Shown one piece after another: positions 22,578 through 33,327 of a stretch of 64,000 nucleotides of DNA. Where the stretch lies: positions 129,236,522 through 129,300,521 of the forward strand of contig NC_089490.1 of the NCBI RefSeq assembly GCF_036850765.1. The letters are read 5' to 3'. This DNA comes from Saccopteryx bilineata. Taxonomy: Eukaryota > Chordata > Mammalia > Chiroptera > Emballonuridae. The first letter of the stretch is position 1; each line of letters opens with the position of its first letter. The position numbers were made by a program, and so were the translations under genes. The notes beneath the pieces are model-generated. The model had not been told where the DNA came from, did no database searches, and was given only the letters and a program-made list of their open reading frames with translations.

Positions 22578-22917
22578 GGCCCTGGCTGGCTTGCTCAGTG
22601 GTAGAGTTGGCTGGGCATATGGATGTCTCAGGTTCAATTCCTGGTGGAGGAACACAGGAAAAGCGACCATCTGCTTCTCCACCTTTCTCGCTCCCCTTCC
22701 TGCAGCCATGGCTCAATTGGTTCCAGTGAGTTGGCCCCAGGAGTTGAGGATGGCTTCATGGAGCCTCCACCTCAGGTGCTGAAATTAGCTCAGTTGTCAA
22801 ACAATGGCTTAGATGGGCAAAACCTTGCCTGTAGGGGGTTTGCCAGGTGAATCCCAGTCTCCATGCATGTGGGAGTCTGTCTCTGTCTCCCATCCTCTCA
22901 CTTAAAAAAAAAAAACA
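22578..22917 (+). mobile_element. SINE-B, old diverged copy
   Basis: Recognisable head (GGCCCTGGCTGGCTTGCTCA) and end (ATGTGGGAGTCTGTCTC) but with many changes, so much older than the other SINE-B copies. Flanked by AAAGATAAATCTCCA on the left (22563-22577). Confidence 0.85.
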
Positions 22918-22920
22918 CAA

Positions 22921-23046
22921 GCCTGACCTGTGGTGGCGCAGTGGATAAAGCGTCGACCTAGAATGCTGAGGTCGCTGGTTCAAAACCCTGGGCTTGCCTG
23001 GTCAAGGCACATATGGGAGTTGATGCTTCCTGCTCCTCCCTCCCCC

Positions 23047-23085
<39 letters not shown>

Positions 23086-23150
23086 CTCTCCTCTCTAAAA
23101 ATTAATAAAAAAGAAAAATTAAAAAACAAAAAAAAACTATGCTTTAAAAA
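22921..23150 (+). mobile_element. SINE-C insertion into the tail of the old SINE-B
   Basis: Near-consensus copy starting GCCTGACCTGTGG directly after an A-run and CACAA; AAAAAACACAAAA recurs after its A-rich tail near 23177. Confidence 0.9.
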
Positions 23151-23544
23151 CTAAACTCAAAAGAAAACTTTCTAAAAAAAAACACAAAAGATAAATCTCC
23201 AATGCTAAAATAAAAAATAAATCTCCAATGCTTTAGACTGTTTCAAAGCTTTCAATCATCTAAATCAATTCTACTTATGCACTTTCTACTGCTCCTCATA
23301 TATACCTGACTAGTGATAAATTAATTCCTGACTATACTACTTTTGCTCACATTTTGCAAATATAATAGAGCAGTAGTAAGTGTTCAGAAGCTTACAAATG
23401 TCAATTCTGATTCTGTTTTTTGTAACTTAAGTCTTTTTATTTTTAAAGTGGTAACATTCTCACAGTACAGCATTGTTATAAGGAATAGAAAAAACAAAAG
23501 AAATATTCAACACAGTGGCTAACTGCTCTGACCTTCAAAAGCTC

Positions 23545-23717
23545 TCAAGATCCATTTATTCAACAAATATTTATTGAAAATCAACTTTATGACATGCACT
23601 GTATAGGCATAAACATTACAGAGATTATCGTCAACTAGACAGTTTCTGCCCTTAAGGAGTTCTGAGGGTAAAACAAATGTTATCTTGGTGGAATTATGAG
23701 TAACTTTTAAAAAATAA
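23545..23717 (+). mobile_element. L2/MIR-type ancient fragment containing the 103-bp duplicated block
   Basis: TTCAACAAATATTTATTGAA, then CATGCACTGTATAGGCA and CAGTTTCTGCCCTTAAGGAG, follow the usual order of an old L2-type element. Bases 23615-23717 are identical to 8317-8419, so this copy is the likely donor. Confidence 0.6.
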
Positions 23718-23724
23718 TATGCTT

Positions 23725-24052
23725 GGCCTAACCATCGGTGGCGCAGTGGATAGAGCGTCGGACTGGGATGTGGAAGACCCAGGTTAGACACCCCGAGTTC
23801 ACCAGCTTGAGCGCAAGCTCATCTGGTTTGAGCAAAAAAGCTCACCAGCTTAGATCCCAAGGTCGCTAGCTCGAGCAAGGGGTTACTCCGTCTGCTGAAG
23901 GCCTGCGGTCGGGGCACATATGAGAAAGCAATCAATGAACAACTAAGGTGTCACAATGAAAAACTGATGATTGATGCTTCTCATCTCTCTCTGTTCCTGT
24001 CTGTTTGTCCCTGTCTATCCCTCTCTCTGACTCTCTCTCTGTCTCTGTAAAA
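23725..24052 (+). mobile_element. SINE-A insertion
   Basis: Full-length copy. The TSD AAAAAATAATATGCTT is at 23709-23724 and 24053-24068. Confidence 0.95.
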
Positions 24053-24068
24053 AAAAAATAATATGCTT

Positions 24069-24644
24069 AACATTTTTTATAAAAATATATAGCTATATAA
24101 AGCTCATTATTAAAAACAAAAAATTAATAATTTTACAAAAGAATTACAATTCAGATAAATGCTAAGAAGATTCCCTCTTTTTTAGTTCATGACTATATTC
24201 CAATTTACTTCAGCACTTAAAGCTGAAAATAGTTGACTCATAACTCCCTAAGCACATACTGCTTTTGCACTAACTGTCTCCTGAATATATGATATTTTTC
24301 AAATCAGACTGTGAACTCCTTAAGGAGTATCTCTCTGTAAACACGATAGTGTTTAAATACACAGTAGGCACTCATAGTAGTAAACCTAGAGGCTTCTCTC
24401 CAAAATCCAATGATAAGCATGCCTACCTTGGAATGAAGGCCAAATTCACTTTGATTTTGCTCCTTTTCTGGCTACAACACAGGTATGAATAAGCAACATT
24501 TCCCTTAAATAACATTTCTACCCAGCAGCACCATTATGATTGGATTTTGTAAAACCTCAAAGGAGTATCTTCCTGAGGGAGGTTGGCTGGCAGCCCAGGA
24601 AAATCACCACTAGGTAGAATTTATTTTGGTGAATTCATCAACAT
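24069..24644. other. Intron sequence, nothing recognised
   Basis: AT-rich MED21 intron 1 without recognisable repeats or genes. Confidence 0.4.
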
Positions 24645-24648
24645 TTAG

Positions 24649-24988
24649 TGTTGTAAGGTACCAAAAGCTGAAAATTGATATTAATATTCTGGGAGGAAAG
24701 GTCAGGCTTTCCTATCAGGCTTTCCTGTCCCGTCCCTGACTTACAACAACAATGGGTCATTTAGTTTTAAATCTAAAATAAAGGTTAACCAAGAAACTAC
24801 TTTCAATAGGAGGCAGAATTTAAATACCGCCTTGCATTGATTATAGTTCCTCCCCCTTCCTGGAATCTTGAGGGTAAAATACCTCTAGGCTAGTGAGGGA
24901 AGATGAACCCTGAGAGATTTGTAAAAATCTTTGTTACCTTGAAAGTCTTTTTTTTTTAATATTTATTATTTATTAATTTTACAGGGGG

Positions 24989-25022
<34 letters not shown>

Positions 25023-25180
25023 TGGGGAAGAGCAAGAAGCATCAACTCCCATATGTGCTTTGACCACAGTGCAGTGTTTCCAACCGGCGACTTCAGCATT
25101 CCATGTCAATGCTTTATCCACTACACCACCACAGGTCAGGCACCTTGAAAGTCTTAATATTTCTGTGTATCCCTTAAACC
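24649..25180 (+). mobile_element. LTR2, 5' part (possible 5' LTR)
   Basis: Starts TGTTGTAAGGTACCAAAAGC after the 4-mer TTAG (24645-24648) and follows the other LTR2 copies until about 25180, where it breaks off into hAT-like and unassigned sequence. A SINE-C sits at 24950-25141. Its left flank TTAG equals the right flank of the LTR2 copy ending at 34330. Confidence 0.8.
24950..25141 (-). mobile_element. SINE-C inside LTR2
   Basis: Reverse copy with a (GA)n run at about 24991-25020. The TSD ACCTTGAAAGTCTT is at 24936-24949 and 25142-25155. Confidence 0.95.
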
Positions 25181-25284
25181 CATGATGGTGAACCTTTTTA
25201 TAAAAACCACCCACTTTTGCAGTGCTGGTAAACCTGGTCCCTCCTGCCCACTAGTGGGTGTTCCAGCTTTCACGGTGGGCGGTA
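25181..25284 (+). mobile_element. hAT type-3 fragment
   Basis: GGTGAACCTTTTTATAAAAA, CCACTTTTGCAGTGCTGG and GCTTTCACGGTGGGCGGTAG match the termini of the elements at 15532 and 26017. Partial, no TSD. Confidence 0.65.
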
Positions 25285-25578
25285 GCAGAGTTGTAACTAG
25301 TTTGTAGTCTGTGTCGGACTAGAATGTAGGTAAAGTGAATTTGGGGGCTTTGCTGAATTGTGACTCTGGGAATGTGGAACCCCAATGGAAATAAATAGGG
25401 CTTTCAAAACTGTTTTGCTGATTGTTACTAGTCTTTATGTTTTGAACTGGATCTGCCGCAAAACAGACCAGGCATGGTCATAAGTCCCCGCAGGCTCTCC
25501 AAGACCAAGACTTCAGTGGGGAGTTTTAGTGGTCCTGCTTTGGGTTTTGCTAGGAGAGGGACTTCTAGTTATACTCTG

Positions 25579-26484
25579 TGTTGGGCAGATAAAATATATT
25601 ATGCTCACTTTGTTAAAGATGGCACTGCCCACGTGGAGGCCATCGTCCAGGTGATATTAATGTGTGTTGGGGGCAGGCAGTGGGCAGGCAGAATCCTTGT
25701 AGCCTGGGGCTTGGTTTTGGGATTAAGCTTTTTTGACCCTTTTTGATGTGGGGTGGTACAATCCCATCATGCCCCAGATAAGTGACTTTGTATTAGAGAC
25801 TTCCCTATTTTGTATATTGGATTAAAGGTTTGGATTTCTACACTATAAAATAGGGGCAGAATAGGAGCTTGCTAGCTCTTGGTTCCTGCGATGATTAGCA
25901 TGAGAGAGCAGAGGGAGCAGAGCAGAGAGCAGCAGAAAGAGGCCATGTGGCCAGGAGAAGCAGCCAAGATGGCGGAGTGCTGAGTGAGATGCCAGTTTGT
26001 GTCCTTTGTGTACTAGCAGGGGTCTTCAAACTTTTTATAAAAACCGCCCACTTTTGCAGTGCTGGTCAACCTGGTTCCTACCACACAACCAAACAGCGCT
26101 GCGATTGGCCCACCATGAAAGCTGGACCGCCCACTTGTGGGCGGTAGGGACCAGGTTGACCAGCACTGCAAAAGTGGGCGGTCTTTATAAAAAGTTTGAC
26201 GACCCCTGGAAGGAGATGGGGAACTAAGGAGAATAAGTCTGGTGAGCTAGAAACCTTTGATTCTAGGAAACTCGGATAAGTCAGTGGCTTTGTGAGCACT
26301 GAATGTGAGTGGGTTTTGGAGCCCAGTGTGTATTTTTACTTGCCCGCCGGGTGCAAGCTAGAATTAAAGAAAATGGCCTATCAGTTCTTGGCTCCATTGT
26401 TTCTTTACCGACTGTCCGAATCCAATGCGAACCTGCATGGGCCAGGAGGCTGCTGTGATAGTGGCCCTGGCTGCTGGCTTTGCA
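25579..26484 (+). mobile_element. LTR1 solo LTR with hAT insert
   Basis: TGTTGGGCAGATAAAATATA to GGCTTTGCA. The TSD CTCTG is perfect at 25574-25578 and 26485-26489. It carries a TATA-like CTATAAAATAGGGGC near 25840. A palindromic hAT element is inserted at 26017-26208. Confidence 0.93.
26017..26208 (+). mobile_element. Palindromic hAT-like MITE (type 3)
   Basis: 192 bp, almost all inverted repeat: CAGGGGTCTTCAAACTTTTT on the left against AAAAAGTTTGACGACCCCTG on the right, with CCGCCCACTTTTGCAGTGCT mirrored on both arms. No clean 8-bp TSD. It would fold into a long hairpin. Confidence 0.8.
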
Positions 26485-26777
26485 CTCTGGAAGGATGACT
26501 AGTGGGATTGGGTCCTGCTTGAGACTCTTGGGGATATCTGTTTCTCTATGAGAGGTACTAGTGGAGACTTCATCCTGCCCAGGACTTCCAGAGGTATCTA
26601 GATGAGGCTCTCGGTAAAATGCCAGAAGTGGGGACGATGTGTCTATCTCTAGGAAAGCTAATGGAGGTTCAGTCCATCCAGGATTAGTCAGTCTCGCATC
26701 ATACTGAATCAGTAGAGGCTGAGCTAACCTGGATTAATCTCAACCCAAGACTTCCAAGAGACGTCGGTGTTTGTCAA

Positions 26778-27675
26778 TGTTGGGCAGATAAAATATATTA
26801 TGCTCACTTTGTTAAAGATGGTGCTGCCTGACCTGTGGTGGCGCAGTGGATACAGCATCGACCTGGATTGCTGAGGTTGCCTGTTCAAAACCCTGGGCTT
26901 GCCTGGTCAAGGCACATATAGGAGTTGATGCTTCCTGCTCCTTCCCCTTCTCTCTCCTCTCTAAAATGAATAAAAAACAAACAAATAAATAAATAAATAA
27001 ATAAATAAATAAAAGAAAAGATGGCGCTGCCCACATGGAAGCCCGTTGCCCAGGTAATATTAATGTGTGTTGGGGATGGGCTGTGGGCATTGGTTTTAGG
27101 CCTGGGGCTTGGTTTTAGGACTAAGCCTTTCCCACCCTTTTTGATGTGGGGTGGTGCAATCCCATCATGCCCCAGATAAGTGACTTTGTACTAGAGACTT
27201 CCCTATTTTGTATATTGGATTCAAGGTTTTGATTTCTACACTATAAAATGGGGGCAGAATGAGAGCTTGCTCTCTTGGTTCCTGAGATTAGCATTAGAGG
27301 AGACAGAAGAGAGCAGAGAAAGGCCACATGAAGGAAGCCAGAAGCAGCCAAGATGGTGAAGTGCTGAGTGAGAAGCCAGTTTGTGCAGTTTGTGCAGGGA
27401 GAAGGAAAGAGATGGGGAACAGAGGTGAATAAGTCTGGTGAGCTAGAAACCTTTGATTCTAGGAAACTCGGATAAGTCAGTAGCTTTGTGAGCACTGAAC
27501 GAGTGGGTTTTGGAGCCCAGTGTGTGTTTTTACTTGCCCGCTGGGTGCAAGCTAGGATTAAAGATGATGGCCCACCAGCTTTTGGCTCTGTTGTTTCTTT
27601 ACCGACTGTCCAAATCCAATGCAAACCTGCATGGGCCAGGCTGCTGTGATGGTGGCCGTGCCTACTGGCTTCACA
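26778..27675 (+). mobile_element. LTR1 solo LTR with SINE-C insert
   Basis: TGTTGGGCAG to GGCTTCACA. The TSD GTCAA is perfect at 26773-26777 and 27676-27680. TATA-like CACTATAAAATGGGGGC near 27240. Lies only 290 bp after the previous LTR1, same orientation. Confidence 0.93.
26826..27017 (+). mobile_element. SINE-C inside LTR1
   Basis: Full-length copy with an (AAAT)n tail at about 26975-27012. TSD AAGATGGYGCTG on both sides. Confidence 0.93.
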
Positions 27676-27699
27676 GTCAAGATCTCAGTCTTTATTTTA

Positions 27700-27755
27700 G
27701 AGAGATTTATTTTTATTTATTCGTTTTAGAAAGGAGAGAGAGAGGGAGAGGAGAG
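27700..27755 (-). mobile_element. 56-bp truncated SINE-C
   Basis: Only the AT-rich 3' tail and the AGAAAGGAGAGAG part are present. The TSD CAGTCTTTATTTTA is perfect at 27686-27699 and 27756-27769, proving a very short retroinsertion. Confidence 0.85.
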
Positions 27756-27769
27756 CAGTCTTTATTTTA

Positions 27770-28630
27770 ATGTTTCTGTTTCTAAAACCCCTGGTTAAGA
27801 AATCTGGTGCCGTGACCTGCGTGCACCTAAGAGGCCACAAGGGGAGCTCTTCCCTCATCTATGAGGCTTTGTCTGTTTATCAAATTATCCGATATTATTT
27901 AATTGAAAGTCGTGCATTGTGTATAGTCCTTTGTTCAATGTTTAAATGTCTGTTTAAGCCTTTTATGTCAAAATTGCAAGCTTCTGACTAAAAGCTATGT
28001 TAAATGACTTTCTCTGTTCTCAAAAATCTACCTTCAGGGTGCCTGAAAGGAAAAATCATTCTCTTCGGTTGGCCTCTTCCCCTTGTCTTGTGTAATAATT
28101 ACTATCTCTACAGTCAAATACTTTTATTCTGGGTGCTAGTTAACCATCTGTCTTATCTGTCTTATTTTTGTTTTATCGGTGCACTAATTCTTAGATTCTC
28201 CTGAAACAAGTTTCAGTTTTGTAATAAGTAATAGCAACCGGGAATTCTAATCCCTGGATAATAAGGACAGTCTGGAATATAATAATTGGGAACCCAGGTT
28301 GTCCCGATCAATTTCCATACATTGATCAGTAGCTAAATTTAACAATGAATCCACCACAGTGGCTTAAAAGCTTGCTTAATACAGAAAGGGTGGGCAAGCA
28401 AGCAATTTAAATGAAAGAAAAGTGGAGCCCACAAATTGAAAGGGTTTCTCCAAACTCTGGAACAAAAGGACTAACAAGTAAGCAGTTTGAGTGAAAGAAA
28501 AACCAAGCGGCAACAAGCGGAGCTGATACACATGCCCCCTCCCCTCTCCGTCCTTCTCCGGTCTCTGCTGTTGTGCTGCACCCGAGCAGAAGACAAACAA
28601 TAAACAGCCCACTGCCTCCAGGCGCACGGT
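27770..28630 (+). other. Possible retroviral internal remnant, no intact frame
   Basis: Lies inside the LTR2-bounded interval. AAACCCCTGGTTAAGAAATC and CTAGTTAACC-type text is not repeated elsewhere. I find no recognisable gag, pol or env domain, so the label rests on position only. Confidence 0.35.
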
Positions 28631-28647
28631 TAGGTTAAAATTCAGCC

Positions 28648-29027
28648 AGCTTTGGCTCAGTGGTAGAGCGTCAGCCTGGCGTGCAGAAGTCCCGGGTTCG
28701 ATTCCCGGCCAGAGCACACAGGAGAAGCGCCCATCTGCTTCTCCACCCCTCCCCCTCTCCTTCCTCTCTGTCTCTCTCTCTTCCTCTCCCACAGCGAGGC
28801 TCCATTGGAGTAAAGATGGCCCGGGCGCTGGGGATGGCTCCTTGGCCTCTGCCCCAGGTGCTAGAGTGGCTCTGGTGTGGCTCTGGTCGCAACAGAGCGA
28901 CGCCCCGGAGGGGCAGAGCATCGCCCCCTGGTGGGCGTGCCGGGTGGATCCCCGTCGGGCGCATGCGGGAGTCTGTCTGTCTCTCCCCGTTTCCAGCTTC
29001 AGAAAAATACAAAAAAAAAGAAGAAAA
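28648..29027 (+). mobile_element. SINE-B insertion
   Basis: Head AGCTTTGGCTCAGTGGTAGA lacks the first bases. TSD AAAATTCAGCC on both sides (28637-28647, 29027-29037). Confidence 0.95.
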
Positions 29028-29681
29028 AAATTCAGCCTGCTGTGTGTAAAACAACAGAAAAAAACAAGAAAGAATAAAATAACTAAAATATAGAATAGAA
29101 ATTAGTTTCAAATGTCCACTAACCAAAAAAGGTTTTGCCCATTTAGAAATTACAAGGTAAGGATAATATTAAAAATTAAAACTTTGCTTTAGAAAAATCA
29201 TAAAGAAAAAAAAGGAATTTAAAAATTAACAAACCATAGATGTGGACCATACTAGTTAATTGGTAGTTTCTTAAATTAAATTGCAACTCTAAAAGGAGTA
29301 ATAGAATCATAAATATTAGAATTATAGGGAATAAAATTAAAAATAAACTCTCCATGTGTTGGGAATAATGGCTTATTGCCCCCACTGGTATAAAAATGAA
29401 AAAAAGTTCCAACACTCTCCCGTGGGGGGAGAGGGTGTTGGAGTCTCTCCAAGTCTTTCAGTTACTTAGAAGACATGGAGTTCATAAAGAAGACCTGCTA
29501 CATTAGCCATAATAAAACTGTAAAAAGAATATTCAGGAAATTGCAGGAAAAAATGGAAACCTCATATAGGCTAAAGCAACTCACTAGTGGGAAAGTAAGT
29601 AATTTTGTGAAAATTATATTTAGCTGCTCAAAACAAGGCAGTTAATTTACAAATGGCAAATTGATTCGAGTCCTGCTAGGG

Positions 29682-29995
29682 CAGGGGTCGGGAACCTACG
29701 GCTCGCGAGCCAGATGTGGCTCTTATGATGGCTGCATCTGGCTTGCAGACAAATCTTTAATAAAAAAAATGTTAAAAATATAAAACATTCTCATGTATTA
29801 CAATTCTTTCATTTCCTACCGCTCATGTTCATGGTTGCGGTGGCTGGAGCCAATCACAGCTGTCCTCCGGGACAACGCCAAATTTTTATTGGATAATGCG
29901 TAAAGTACACGGGTCGTTGCATGGCTCTCACGGAATTACATTTTAAAATATGTGGCGTTCATGGCTCTCTCAGCCAAAAAGGTTCCTGACCGCTA
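29682..29995 (+). mobile_element. Non-autonomous hAT element (type 2)
   Basis: Starts CAGGGGTCGGGAACC and ends GGTTCCTGACCGCTA. Inverted ends plus GGCTCGCGAGCCAGATGTGG. Flanks TGCTAGGG (29674-29681) and TGCCAGAG (29996-30003) agree at 6 of 8. Same family as 60458-60748. Confidence 0.82.
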
Positions 29996-30208
29996 TGCCA
30001 GAGAGAAGCCCCATTGTCTTGCTAAGAGGCTTGGATACAGGACAAACTGCAGGGAAAAAAAAGAGTAAAAGCAGCAAGTTCTCAGTTCTTGGTGTCTGCT
30101 TCTCCCTCAGGCATCAACCCCACCCCTCATAAAAAAGAAAGTTAATATCTCTTTGCCAGCTGAATAGTTTATACCAAAAATTCCTTATTATATAAAAATA
30201 TTTTCCAA

Positions 30209-30588
30209 GGCCCTGGCCAGTTGGCTCAGTGGTAGAGCATCGGCCTGGTGTGCAGGAGTCCCAGGTTCGATTCCCGGCCAGGGCACACAGGAGAAGCGCC
30301 CATCTGCTTCTCCACCCCTTCCCCTCTCCTTCCTCTCTGTCTCTCTCTTCCCTTCCCGCAGCCAGGGCTCCACTGGAGCAAAGTTTGCCAGGGCGCTGAG
30401 GATGGCTCTGTGGCCTCTGCCTCAGGCGTTAGAATGGCTCTGATTGCGGCAGAGCAACGCCCCAAGATGGGCAAAGCATCGCCCCCTGGTGGGCATGCCG
30501 GGTGGATCCCGGTCTGGTACATGCGGGAGTCTGTCTGACTGCCTCCCCGTTTCCAGCTTCGGAAAAATACAAAAATAAAAATAAAAAT
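30209..30588 (+). mobile_element. SINE-B insertion
   Basis: Near-consensus with an (AAAAT)n tail. TSD AAAAATATTTTCCA at about 30194-30207 and 30589-30602. Confidence 0.95.
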
Positions 30589-31014
30589 AAAAATATTTTC
30601 CATACTAAAATATATGTGTTATTTAAAAGACCTTTTGTTAATTCTTTTATTTGCTGTTTTATAGCCCCGTAATATTGGAATCTTAGTTTAAATATTAGGA
30701 GTTGTTAATAATGTCTTTTTACATAATGTTTAGTTTGTTATCATTTTGAAACAATACTGTTGAAATTTATTTTGAATGCTAATGTACTGAATTATTCAAC
30801 AGCGAAGAGACTCTGGAATTCTAAAAAAGGCACCAAAAACTTGTTCTTCTTAATTTAATCTAACTACTAATGCTGTTTTGTCCTTTTCCAGGAGTTGATA
30901 TAGACAAAAAGGGCTCTCAAGCCCCTCAGTGAAATCTTCTGAGCATGGCTTTTAAGGTCTATAATAGCCAAGGTAGTAACAGAAAAGGCAAATAAGGCCC
31001 AAAAGAAATCAGGA

Positions 31015-31333
31015 GCCTGACTAGGCGGTGGCGCAGTGGATAGAGCGTCAGACTGGGATGCGGAGGACCCAAGTTCGAGACCCCGAGGTCGCCAGCTTGA
31101 GTGCGGGCTCATCTGGTTTGAGGAAAAGCCCATCAGCTTGAACCCAAGGTCGCTGGCTCGAGCAAGGGGTTACTCGGTCTGGTGAAGGCCCGCAGTCAAG
31201 GCACATATGAGAAAGCAATCAATGAACTAAGGTGTCGCAATAAAAAACTGATGATTGATGCTTCTCATCTCTCTCTGTTCCTGTCTGTCCCTATCTATCC
31301 CTCTCTCTGACTCTGTCCCTATAAAAAAAAAAA
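31015..31333 (+). mobile_element. SINE-A insertion
   Basis: Full-length copy with a TSD AAGAAATCAGGA / AAAAAATCAGGA. Confidence 0.92.
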
Positions 31334-31370
31334 AATCAGGAAATATCAGCTTTTGGCATATGCTCTAAAG

Positions 31371-31700
31371 CAGGGTCCCCAAACTACGGCCCACGGGCTG
31401 CATGCGGCCCCCTGAGGCCGTTTATCCGGTCCCTGCGGCACTTCTGGAAGTGGCACCTCTTTTATTGGTGGTCAGTGAGAGGAGCATAGTTCCCATTGAA
31501 ATACTGGTCAGTTTGTTGATTTAAATTTACTTGTTATTTATTTTAAATATTGTATTTGTTCCCGTTTTGTTTTTTTACTTTAAAATAAGATATGTGTAGT
31601 GTGCATAGGGATTTGTTCATAGTTTTTTTTATAGTCCGGCCCTCCAACGGTCTGAGGGACAGTGAACTGGCCCCCTGTGTAAAAAATTTGGGGACCCCTG
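31371..31700 (+). mobile_element. Non-autonomous hAT element (type 1)
   Basis: 330 bp, CAGGGTCCCCAAACTACGGC ... TTTGGGGACCCCTG. The TSD CTCTAAAG is perfect at 31363-31370 and 31701-31708, the 8-bp hallmark of hAT transposition. No transposase. Confidence 0.95.
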
Positions 31701-32362
31701 CTCTAAAGGCTCTAGCACTCAAAAAGGGCTTCATGGGATTCCATCAGGGCCTTACATCAAAAGTTTAAAAAAAAGGTCATTGAACTGAAGCCTACCAAGC
31801 TTCTCGGCCCCACGAAGGAACATGTCTTTGCTGTGGAAAGAGGGATATGGGTAAGCTGCTCCCTTGCTCCACAGAGGGAGGGTTCAGTCTCTTCTAGCCC
31901 TGCTTCAGCTACCTGTGACTTGACCTTGCCCAACATACTGGGAATTGCCACTGAAGGCTAAAAGGTGCCAAAGCCAGTCATTGGCCCCATCTCACGACAT
32001 GATTCACGAGCCTAAGGTATTTCTTCCAAATAGCAGGTGAACTGAGCTCATTTCTTTAAAACTAAGGGCAATTTACTATGCCTTGCCTGAATATTTGAGT
32101 TTTATTTATCCCTCAAAGATCTCTACTGTGGGTATTGACAGTCTGATTTTATTGCTTTATTTAATGTATAGTGTCTCCTTTATTCCTCTTGTCTCAATGC
32201 CCCATGCCTACTGTACGCTGGAACCTACTTCTAATTCCAGCTAAAAGCAGTGGTCACTAGGACTTAAACTCTAGCTGCAAAGTATAGAAATGTGACCACA
32301 ACTCCAATGACTGTGGACTTTTCTTGAATATATGTAACTCCTGTTCTTTAAAACATTTCTCA

Positions 32363-32684
32363 GCCTGATCAGGTGGTTGCGCAGTAGATAGAGCATCGGA
32401 TTGGGATGCGGAGGACCCAGGTTCAAGACCTCGAGGTCGCCAGCTTGAGCGCAGGCTCATCTGGTTTGAGCAAAGCTCACCAGCTTGGACCCAAGGTCAC
32501 TGGCTCAAGCAAGGGGTTACTTAGTCTGCTGAAGGCCCACGGTCAAGGCACATATGAGAAAGCAATCAATGAACAACTAAGGTGTCGCAACGAAAAACTG
32601 ATGACTGATGCTTCTCATCCCTCTCCGTTCTTGTGTGTCTGTCCCTATCTATCTCTCTCTCTGACTCTCTGTAAAAAAAAAAAA
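32363..32684 (+). mobile_element. SINE-A insertion
   Basis: Full-length copy. TSD ATTTCTCA at 32355-32362 and 32685-32692. Confidence 0.92.
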
Positions 32685-32736
32685 ATTTCTCAGACTTAGT
32701 GAAATTACATTAACATGTTAAGAACATTTGTGACAT

Positions 32737-33109
32737 GGCCCTGGCCGGTTGGCTCAGTGGTAGAGCGTCGGCCTGGTGTGCAGAAGTCCCGGGTTCAATT
32801 CCCAGCCAGGGCACACAGGAGAAGCACCCATCTGCTTCTCCACCCCTCCCCCTCTCCTTCCTCTCTGTCTCTCTCTTCCCCTCCTGCAGCCGAGACTCCA
32901 TTGGAGCAAAGATGGCCCGGGCGCTGGGGATGGCTCCTTGGCCTCTGCCCCAGGCGCTAGAGTGGCTCTGGTCACAACAGAGTGACGCCCTGGAGGGGCA
33001 GAGCATCGCCCCTGGTGGCCGTGCCGGGTAGATCCTGGCATGTGGGAGTCTGTCTGACTGCCTCCCCGTTTCCAGCTTCGGAAAAATGAAAAAAATAAAT
33101 AAATAAAAA
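32737..33109 (+). mobile_element. SINE-B insertion
   Basis: Near-consensus, starts GGCCCTGGCCGGTTGG, tail (AAAT)n. TSD not resolved. Confidence 0.93.
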
Positions 33110-33327
33110 GGTAAATTGTTACAAAAACCAATTAGTTTTATATAAATTGCAAAAAAATTGTACAATCCATAAGAAATTAATCAACATTTGTTTCTTTAAT
33201 AAACTATACTATTAATGCTGTCTATTAAATATGTTATGTATTATAAATTAATATCCCTAAACAACAGCCTCATACTCCTCAGTAAATTAAGTCAAGGATT
33301 TGACTTAGGAAATAAAACCAGTGTGGA

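Larger units (their letters stand above)
30121..32330 (+). pseudogene. Class-I-like retroviral pol-region remnant, interrupted
   Basis: Non-SINE parts align by eye with the pol part of the provirus at 46545-48180: CAAGCCCCTCAGTGAAATCT (30920), AACAGAAAAGGCAAATAAGG (30980) and TCATTGAACTGAAGCCT (31776) recur there in the same order. Interrupted by SINE-B, SINE-A and a hAT element and full of stops; not functional. Lies within the LTR2-bounded interval. Confidence 0.6.
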
